Shown in pieces: positions 58,046-64,000 of a stretch of DNA of 64,000 nucleotides. Position 1 is the stretch's first letter. Each line of letters begins with the position of its first letter. The position numbers and the translations under genes are program-made. The stretch covers positions 1,054,001 to 1,118,000 of the forward strand of contig NZ_LAIR01000002.1 in NCBI RefSeq assembly GCF_001247745.1, written 5' to 3'. The stretch is from Luteipulveratus halotolerans (lineage in GTDB: Bacteria > Actinomycetota > Actinomycetes > Actinomycetales > Dermatophilaceae). The notes beneath the pieces were generated by a model. It was not told where the DNA came from. It searched no databases and saw nothing but the letters and a program-made list of their open reading frames with translations.

Positions 58046-60624
58046 CGCGAATCTCCTTGTGCTGTGGCTGGATCGGCGGTGCCGAGCGGCAGGCGAAGGA
58101 CCATCGTCAGACCACCTCCGGGGGTGTCCTCTGCGCTCAGTGTCCCGCCCATCGCCTCAGCGAGCCCGCGTGCGACGGCCAGGCCGAGCCCGACACCGTC
58201 ACCGCGTGGCGCGTCGCCGTAGCGCTGGAACGGCGCAAAGATCCCGTCCTTCTGGTCGCGCGGCACACCCGGACCCCTGTCGATGACGCGCACCTCGAGA
58301 GTCTGCTGCAGCCGTTCGGCGCTCATGACGACCTCCTGCCGGCCGGGGGAGAAGCGCAGAGCGTTCTCGACCAGGTTGGCGAGCACGCGCTCGGCCAGGC
58401 CCGCGTCGGCGACGACGGTGAGGTGCATCTCGGGCTGCCACAGGCGTACCCGATCGGGATCGCTCACACCGTGGCGCGCCGCCTCGAGCAGGTCGTGGGC
58501 GAGCACCTCGTCGGTGCGTGGCGTGACGGTGTCGGTCTGGATGCGCGACATGTCGAGCAGGTTCTCGATCAGCGCGTCGAGCCGGTCGGAGGACTCCTCG
58601 ACCATCTCGAGCAGCTCGGCCTGGTCGTCGGCGCCCAGGACGACGTCACGCGAACGCAGGCTCGAGACGCCGGCCTTGATCGCGGCGAGCGGCGTGCGCA
58701 GGTCGTGCGAGACGGCCGCCAGCAGAGCACCACGGGCGCGGTTGTCGCGTGCGAGGTGCTGCGCCGCCGACGCCGCCTCGCTGAGCCGTTGGCCGCGCAT
58801 CACGGCCGCCGCGTGGTGCGCGAACGCCTCGACGAGATCGCGCTCGTCCGCACGTCGGTCGCCCCGCGCGAGCACCAGCACGTGACCGTCGTCGATGGCG
58901 GCGGTCGTGAGGTCGGCCCCCGGGTCGCGCAACGGCACCTCACCGCTGATCACGACAGGGTCGCCGAGGCCGCCCGAGCGGGCACGGCGTACGACCGCCG
59001 CACCTGACGACCCGAAGATGTCACGGGCCTGGTCGAGCAGTGCCGACAACGGGCGCTCGGCGTCCAGCAGTGAGTGCGAGAGGTCGGCCAGGATGCGCGA
59101 GCTGCGTTGTGCCGCAACGGCTTCGGCCGTCCGGCGGGCGCTCAGGTGAACGACGGATGCGACCGACACCGCGACGAGGACGAAGACGGCGAGCGCGACG
59201 GCGTTCTGCGGCTCGTTGATCGTGAGCGTGTTGAACGGCGGTGTGAAGTACCAGTTGAGGGCGATGCTCGCGAGCACGGCGGCGAGCAGCGCGGGGACCA
59301 GGCCCCCGACGATCGCGGTCGCGACGGTGAGGAGGAGGAAGAGCAGCACCTCCAGCGGGAGGTCGTGCTGCGGCCTCGTCGCCGCGAGCGCCCAGGTGAG
59401 CGCCGCCGTACCGACGGTCGCGAGCAGCCACCCGCTGATCGCGCGGGCGCGACCGACCGGCGTACGGCCCCGTGCTCGGGCGCGGCGCGAGGTGTAGGGG
59501 TGGGTGACCATGAGCACGTCGATCTCACCCGAGCCGGCGACGACCTGCTCGCCGACGCCCCGTGAGACCAGCGCTCTCCACCGGCCGCGGCTGCTGGCAC
59601 CGACGATGATCTGGGAGGCGTTGACGCTGCGGGCGAAGTCGAGGATGGCGGCGCTGATGTCGCTGCCGGTGACGACGTGCAGCTCGCCGCCGAGCTCTCG
59701 GGTGAGCTCACGGGCGGCGCTGATCGAGTCGTCGCCGACGTCGCGCAGACCGGAGTCGGGGACGACCTTGACCGCCAGCAGCTGGCCTCCCGCGCCGCGG
59801 GAGGCGATGCGGGCGCCTCGACGCAGGAGCACCTCCTGCTCGGGTCCGCCCGTGAGCGCGACGACGACGCGCTCACGGGTCGCCCACGTGCGGTCGATGT
59901 CCTGGTCGTGGCGGTAGCGGGTCAGCGCCTCGTCGACCCGGTCAGCCACCCACAGCAGTGCGAGCTCGCGCAGGGCCGACAGGTTGCCGGGCCGGAAGTA
60001 GTGGGACAGGGCCGCGTCGACGCGCTCGGCGGGATAGACGTTGCCGTGGGCCAGGCGGCGGCGCAGCGCCTCCGGCGACATGTCGACCAGCTCGATCTGG
60101 TCGGCTGCGCGCACCACCTCGTCGGGCACGGTCTCGCGTTGCCGGACGCCGGTGATCTCGCGGACGACGTCGTTGAGCGACTCCAGGTGCTGCACGTTGA
60201 CCGTCGAGATGACGTCGATGCCCGCGTCGAGGAGCTGCTCGATGTCCTCCCACCGTCGTTCGTGGCGAGAGCCGGAGGCGTTGGTGTGGGCGAGCTCGTC
60301 GACGAGGACGACCTCGGGGCGCCGACGCAGCACCGCATCGACGTCGAGCTCCTCGAGCCAGGTGTCACCGTGCTGCACCCGCACGCGCGGCAGCACCTCG
60401 AGCCCCTCGAGCATCGAGGTGGTGTACGCCCGGCCGTGCGTCTCGACGAGACCGACGACGACGTCGGTGCCGCGGTCGCGACGACGCTGCGCCTCCGAGA
60501 GCATGGCGACGGTCTTGCCCACCCCTGGGGCCGCGCCCAGGTAGATCCGGAGCAGTCCGCGTGCCATACGCCGATTCTGCTGCCGATCGTCCCGGGCGCG
60601 GTCACCGGAGGTGCGTGTCGCCAT
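58042..60624 (-). CDS. kdpD: KdpD sensor histidine kinase
   Basis: KdpD senses potassium limitation and phosphorylates KdpE. The 860-residue protein has the N-terminal KdpD domain with Walker A GAAPGVGKT (30-38) and VVLVDELAHTN, a USP-like domain (VNASQIIVGASSRGRWR), four membrane helices (about 395-500), a GAF-like region and the kinase core. The phospho-acceptor is His640 in AAVSHDLRTPLAAI, with N-box NLVENALRFSP and G-boxes RGPGVP and GVGLGLAVARGL. The ATG at 60624 overlaps the kdpC stop (TGATG); MARGLL at 60567 is an internal alternative. Confidence 0.96.
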   Translation of the reverse strand: MATRTSGDRARDDRQQNRRMARGLLRIYLGAAPGVGKTVAMLSEAQRRRDRGTDVVVGLVETHGRAYTTSMLEGLEVLPRVRVQHGDTWLEELDVDAVLRRRPEVVLVDELAHTNASGSRHERRWEDIEQLLDAGIDVISTVNVQHLESLNDVVREITGVRQRETVPDEVVRAADQIELVDMSPEALRRRLAHGNVYPAERVDAALSHYFRPGNLSALRELALLWVADRVDEALTRYRHDQDIDRTWATRERVVVALTGGPEQEVLLRRGARIASRGAGGQLLAVKVVPDSGLRDVGDDSISAARELTRELGGELHVVTGSDISAAILDFARSVNASQIIVGASSRGRWRALVSRGVGEQVVAGSGEIDVLMVTHPYTSRRARARGRTPVGRARAISGWLLATVGTAALTWALAATRPQHDLPLEVLLFLLLTVATAIVGGLVPALLAAVLASIALNWYFTPPFNTLTINEPQNAVALAVFVLVAVSVASVVHLSARRTAEAVAAQRSSRILADLSHSLLDAERPLSALLDQARDIFGSSGAAVVRRARSGGLGDPVVISGEVPLRDPGADLTTAAIDDGHVLVLARGDRRADERDLVEAFAHHAAAVMRGQRLSEAASAAQHLARDNRARGALLAAVSHDLRTPLAAIKAGVSSLRSRDVVLGADDQAELLEMVEESSDRLDALIENLLDMSRIQTDTVTPRTDEVLAHDLLEAARHGVSDPDRVRLWQPEMHLTVVADAGLAERVLANLVENALRFSPGRQEVVMSAERLQQTLEVRVIDRGPGVPRDQKDGIFAPFQRYGDAPRGDGVGLGLAVARGLAEAMGGTLSAEDTPGGGLTMVLRLPLGTADPATAQGDSR

Positions 60625-61196
60625 CAGTCACCGGCCAGGCCGGCCAGGGCGAGGTTGACCTCGAGCACGTTGACGCGGGGCATGCCGAGGTAGCCGAGCG
60701 TGCGGCCCTGCGTGTGCTCGCGCACCACCTTCTCCACCACGTCGGGGTCGAGGTGGCGCGCGGCGGCGACCCGACGGACCTGCTGCTGGGCGTACGCCGG
60801 CGTGATGTGCGGGTCCAGGCCGCTACCGCTCGCGGTGAGGGCATCCGGCGCGGTGACGCCCGGCCCGACCGTCGTACGACGGTCGGTGACCTCCTGCCGC
60901 AGCGCAGGGTCGTCGGCTCCGAGGTTGGTGCCGCCGCTGGTGTCACCGGCGTAGTCCGAGGCCGACGGGCGGCCGTGGAACCACTGCGGTCCCTTCCAGT
61001 CCTGGCCGATGAGGGAGGAGCCGACAACGGCGCCGTCACGGCGGACGAGCGAGCCGTCGGCCTGATCGCTGAGGCCGACGCGACCCAGGCCCCACACCGC
61101 TGCGGGGAAGAGCACACCGACCAGCACGGTCATGACGAGCAGCATCCGCAGCCCGGCGAGCGTCTGACGCATGAGAGAGACAGGCATCGTGATCAC
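60624..61196 (-). CDS. kdpC: potassium-transporting ATPase subunit KdpC
   Basis: KdpC is the single-helix subunit that stabilises the KdpFABC K+ pump. The 190-residue protein has one N-terminal helix (MLLVMTVLVGVLFPAAVW) and the periplasmic domain motifs GSSLIGQDWKGPQWFHGRPS, SGSGLDPHITPAYA and GYLGMPRVNVLEVNLAL. The GTG at 61196 overlaps the kdpB stop (GTGA); ATG 61187 is a close alternative. Confidence 0.96.
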   Translation of the reverse strand: MITMPVSLMRQTLAGLRMLLVMTVLVGVLFPAAVWGLGRVGLSDQADGSLVRRDGAVVGSSLIGQDWKGPQWFHGRPSASDYAGDTSGGTNLGADDPALRQEVTDRRTTVGPGVTAPDALTASGSGLDPHITPAYAQQQVRRVAAARHLDPDVVEKVVREHTQGRTLGYLGMPRVNVLEVNLALAGLAGD

Positions 61197-63205
61197 AGTC
61201 CTGGGAAGAGGGAGACGACGAGGTCGATGAGCTTGATCCCGACGAACGGCGTGATGACCCCGCCCAGGCCGTAGATCAGCAGGTTGCGCGCGAGCATCTG
61301 GTCGGCGCGCAGCGGCCGGTAGCGAACACCCTTGAGCGCCAACGGGATCAGCGCCACGATGACGAGCGCGTTGAAGATGACCGCCGAGAGCATCGCCGAG
61401 CTCGGTGACGACAGGTGCATCACGTTGAGGTCGGCCAGTCCCGGGTAGAGCGGTACGAACATCGCCGGGATGATCGCGAAGTACTTCGCCAGGTCGTTGG
61501 CGATCGAGAAGGTCGTCAGCGCACCGCGGGTGATGAGCAGCTGCTTGCCGATCGCGACGATGTCGATGAGCTTGGTCGGGTCGGAGTCGAGGTCGACCAT
61601 GTTGCCGGCCTCCTTCGCGGCCGACGTGCCCGTGTTCATCGCGACGCCGACGTCGGCCTGGGCGAGAGCGGGTGCGTCATTGGTGCCGTCACCCGTCATG
61701 GCGACGAGCCGACCACCGGCCTGCTCCTGCTTGATGAGGCGCATCTTGTCCTCGGGCGTGGCCTCGGCCAGGAAGTCGTCGACACCGGCCTCCTCGGCGA
61801 TCGCCTTGGCGGTCAGCGGGTTGTCGCCCGTGATCATCACGGTGCGGATGCCCATCCGGCGCAGCTCGGCGAAGCGCTCGACCATGCCGGGCTTGATGAC
61901 GTCCTTGAGGTGGATCACTCCGACGGCTCGCGCGGGCTCGCCCGCTGCGCGCACGGCGACGACCAGGGGAGTGCCGCCGGCGGCGGCAATCGTGTCGGCG
62001 GCCGTCGTCACGTCGGCGTCCACCTGTCCGCCGGTCTCGGCGACCCACGCTCGTACGGCGCCCGCCGCACCCTTGCGGATCTGCGTGCCGTCCGGCAGGT
62101 CGACCCCACTCATCCGGGTCTGCGCGGTGAACGGCACGGCGACGGACTCGCCTGGTGCCTGGGCGATCTCGCCGAGCTGCGTGCGTGTCCAGTCGACGAT
62201 CGACCGGCCCTCGGGCGTCTCGTCGGCGAGCGACGACAGGCACGCCAACCGGTGGGTCTCGGCGCCGAGCGCACCGCCGACGGGCACGATCTCGCAGGCC
62301 TGCCGGTTGCCGAGAGTGATCGTGCCGGTCTTGTCGAGCAGCAGCGTGCTGACGTCACCGGCGGCCTCGACCGCGCGACCCGACATGGCGAGCACGTTGC
62401 GCTGCACGAGACGGTCCATGCCGGCGATGCCGATCGCTGACAGCAGCGCACCGATCGTGGTCGGGATGAGGCAGACGAGCAGTGCCACGAGCATGATCAC
62501 GGTCGGTTTCTCGCCCGTGAAGCCGGCGAGCGGCGGGACCGTCGCGACCGCGAGCAGGAAGATGATCGTGAGGACGATCAGCAGGATGCCGAGCGCGACC
62601 TCGTTGGGCGTCTTCTGCCGGGCCGCACCCTCGACGAGGGAGATCATCCGGTCGATGAACGTCTCACCCGGCTTGGAGGTGATGCGTACGACGATGCGGT
62701 CGGACAGCACCGTCGTACCTCCGGTGACGGCGCACCGGTCGCCTCCGGCCTCGCGTACGACGGGTGCGGACTCTCCCGTGATGGCCGACTCGTCCACAGT
62801 GGCAACGCCTTCGACGACGTCACCGTCACCGGGGATCACCTGACCGGCCTCGACGACGACACGGTCATCCAGCCGCAGGTCGGCGCCGGCGACCTGCTCC
62901 TCCGAGCCGTCGGCGAGCAGCCTGCGCGCGGTCGTGGTCGTGCGGGTCCGACGGAGCGAGTCGGCCTGAGCCTTTCCGCGCCCTTCGGCCACGGCCTCGG
63001 CCAGGTTGGCGAACACGATGGTCAGCCACAGCCAGACGGCGACGCTGATGCTGAACGTCGAGGGGTGCAGCACGGCGAGGACGGTCGTGAGGACCGCCCC
63101 GACCCACACCACGAACAGGACGGGTGCGCGGAACAGGTGCTGCGGGTTGAGCTTGCGCACGGCGTCCGGGAAGGACGCGCCGGCGGTGGTGAGAAGGGCG
63201 TTCAT
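61193..63205 (-). CDS. kdpB: potassium-transporting ATPase ATP-binding subunit KdpB
   Basis: KdpB is the P-type ATPase subunit that drives high-affinity K+ uptake. The 670-residue protein has the phosphorylated Asp291 in LLDKTGTITLGN, the actuator motif TGES (143-146, whose Ser is the known inhibitory phosphorylation site in E. coli), CLIPTTIGALLSAIG in the membrane and MTGDGTNDAPALAQADVG at the hinge. The ATG at 63205 overlaps the kdpA stop by ATGA. Confidence 0.97.
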   Translation of the reverse strand: MNALLTTAGASFPDAVRKLNPQHLFRAPVLFVVWVGAVLTTVLAVLHPSTFSISVAVWLWLTIVFANLAEAVAEGRGKAQADSLRRTRTTTTARRLLADGSEEQVAGADLRLDDRVVVEAGQVIPGDGDVVEGVATVDESAITGESAPVVREAGGDRCAVTGGTTVLSDRIVVRITSKPGETFIDRMISLVEGAARQKTPNEVALGILLIVLTIIFLLAVATVPPLAGFTGEKPTVIMLVALLVCLIPTTIGALLSAIGIAGMDRLVQRNVLAMSGRAVEAAGDVSTLLLDKTGTITLGNRQACEIVPVGGALGAETHRLACLSSLADETPEGRSIVDWTRTQLGEIAQAPGESVAVPFTAQTRMSGVDLPDGTQIRKGAAGAVRAWVAETGGQVDADVTTAADTIAAAGGTPLVVAVRAAGEPARAVGVIHLKDVIKPGMVERFAELRRMGIRTVMITGDNPLTAKAIAEEAGVDDFLAEATPEDKMRLIKQEQAGGRLVAMTGDGTNDAPALAQADVGVAMNTGTSAAKEAGNMVDLDSDPTKLIDIVAIGKQLLITRGALTTFSIANDLAKYFAIIPAMFVPLYPGLADLNVMHLSSPSSAMLSAVIFNALVIVALIPLALKGVRYRPLRADQMLARNLLIYGLGGVITPFVGIKLIDLVVSLFPGL

Positions 63206-64000
63206 GAAAGGGCCTCCGCGAGCGGACCGAGGGCGAGAGCGGGCAGGAAGGTCAGGCCGGTCACGAGCAGCGCGACACCGACCATGAGCCCGGTGAACAG
63301 GGGAGTGTGCGTCGGCATCGTGCCGTCGGTGACCGGCCGTTTGCGTTGTGCCGCAAGCGAACCCGCGAGCATCAAGATCAGAGCGATCGGCACGAACCGG
63401 CCGATCAGCATGCACGCGCCGAGGGTCAGGTTGAGGTAGGGCTGGTCGGCCGTGAGGCCGGCGAACGCGCTGCCGTTGTTGTTCGAGGCGGACGCGAAGG
63501 CGTACAGCATCTCGCTGAGGCCGTGTGCGCCGCCGCTGAGCATCCCGTCCTGGGCGGCGCCGTTGGCGAGGGCGGCTCCGGTGCCGAGCAGCACGAGCGC
63601 GGGCGTCGTGATCGTCACGAGCGCAACACAGGTGATCTCGCGCCGCCCGATCGTCTTGCCGAGGATCTCCGGGGTCCGGCCGACCATCAGCCCGGCGATG
63701 AACACGGCCAGGACCGCGATCACGAGCACGCCGTACAGGCCGGCGCCCACACCGCCCGGTGAGATCTCGCCCAGCAGCATGTTGGTGAGCGCGCCCCCAC
63801 CGCCGATCGCGCTGTAGCTCTCGTGCATCGAGTTGACCGCACCCGTGGAGGTCCCTGTCGTGCTGTTGGCGAACAGGGCCGACGCCCAGACGCCGAAGCG
63901 CACCTCCTTGCCCTCCATCGCGCCGAGCGGCCCGGAGGACGCGGACACCTCGGCCCACGTGATCACCGTGAGCATCGCGGCCCACAACGTCGCCATCAGA
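63202..64000 (-). CDS. kdpA: potassium-transporting ATPase subunit KdpA, 5' part outside window
   Basis: KdpA is the K+-channel-like subunit. Only the C-terminal ~266 residues are here; the gene start and kdpF, if present, lie beyond 64000. Selectivity-filter and cross-helix blocks include FANSTTGTSTGAVNSMHESYSAIGG and AFASASNNNGSAFAGL (each shown in part), with GLYGVLVIAVLAVFIAGLMVGRTPE between them and PTHTPLFTGLMVGV near the end. Its stop overlaps kdpB by 4 bases. Confidence 0.96.
   Translation of the reverse strand, partial: LMATLWAAMLTVITWAEVSASSGPLGAMEGKEVRFGVWASALFANSTTGTSTGAVNSMHESYSAIGGGGALTNMLLGEISPGGVGAGLYGVLVIAVLAVFIAGLMVGRTPEILGKTIGRREITCVALVTITTPALVLLGTGAALANGAAQDGMLSGGAHGLSEMLYAFASASNNNGSAFAGLTADQPYLNLTLGACMLIGRFVPIALILMLAGSLAAQRKRPVTDGTMPTHTPLFTGLMVGVALLVTGLTFLPALALGPLAEALS

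Noticed and set aside
1..64000. tRNA, rRNA, CRISPR, insertion sequence, prophage or integrative element
   Set aside because: No TTCGAATC-type tRNA arm in a gap, no spaced direct repeats, no transposase or integrase motif and no terminal repeats were found in either strand.

Overview
This window comes from a high-GC actinobacterium. GTG starts are frequent, 1- and 4-base gene overlaps (TGATG, ATGA, GTGA) are very common, several genes look leaderless, and the ileS T-box, SAM-IV-type riboswitch, DUF4178/DUF2617/DUF350/spermidine-synthase block and paaABCDE are typical of the group. The backbone order rpsO-pnp ... dapB ... thyA-folA-dapA-rnj ... ftsK resembles Micrococcales chromosomes. The sequence alone does not give a genus. 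No rRNA, tRNA, CRISPR array, insertion sequence or prophage was seen; this is ordinary chromosome with accessory insertions between core genes.

Layout. 1-3.5 kb: edge-truncated FAD oxidase, an isochorismatase-fold hydrolase with a GlxA/AraC regulator, and a lipoprotein. 3.5-10.6 kb: T-box-controlled ileS followed by a tightly overlapped run (GNAT, folC, DUF4233, uppP), then ndk. 10.6-14.6 kb: a MarR regulator, then the DUF4178-DUF2617-lipoprotein-DUF350-membrane aminopropyltransferase cluster. 14.6-18.5 kb (minus): dhaKLM for PEP-dependent dihydroxyacetone phosphorylation, with a DhaM carrying EIIA, HPr and a complete EI. 19-22 kb: rpsO and pnp, each followed by a strong hairpin. 22-27 kb: a GT-C-like membrane protein, a phytanoyl-CoA-dioxygenase-like enzyme and a PhoD-like phosphatase. 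27-29 kb: dapB and a DedA protein. 29-34.5 kb: lactate utilisation (lctP-lutA-lutB-lutC, minus) with a divergent FadR-type regulator and an LldR/PdhR-like operator. 34.4-36 kb: azlD, a frameshifted azlC and a GNAT gene. 36-39.8 kb: paaABCDE. 39.8-42.8 kb: an Hsp70-like membrane ATPase with a Pro/Thr/Lys tail, and a DUF3626 protein. 42.8-47.3 kb: folA fused to a NUDIX domain plus thyA (minus), diverging from dapA-rnj (plus). 47.3-51.6 kb: a second GlxA/AraC regulator, a satD pair with its own operator, a membrane-anchored phosphoesterase and a lipoprotein. 51.6-57.3 kb: a cysteine-desulfurase-like gene under a SAM-IV-type riboswitch, ftsK and a two-gene membrane unit ending in an ion channel. 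57.4-64 kb (minus): kdpABCDE, with kdpA running off the edge.

How genes work together. Central wall and lysine precursor functions (dapA, dapB, uppP), folate/thymidylate (folC, folA, thyA), RNA processing (pnp, rnj) and chromosome segregation (ftsK) form the core. Catabolic modules (lactate, phenylacetate, dihydroxyacetone) sit between them, each with its own apparent control element. The most notable items are the NUDIX-DHFR fusion, the SAM-IV-type riboswitch on a desulfurase-like gene, a 7-codon leaderless ORF coupled to dedA, a perfect CRP/GlxR-type site plus a 17-bp hairpin between thyA and dapA, the azlC frameshift, and the RNase E-like tail on PNPase. I see no clear candidate for a wholly new multi-gene system; the DUF4178-to-SpeE cluster is the nearest thing to a conserved set of genes of unknown joint function.
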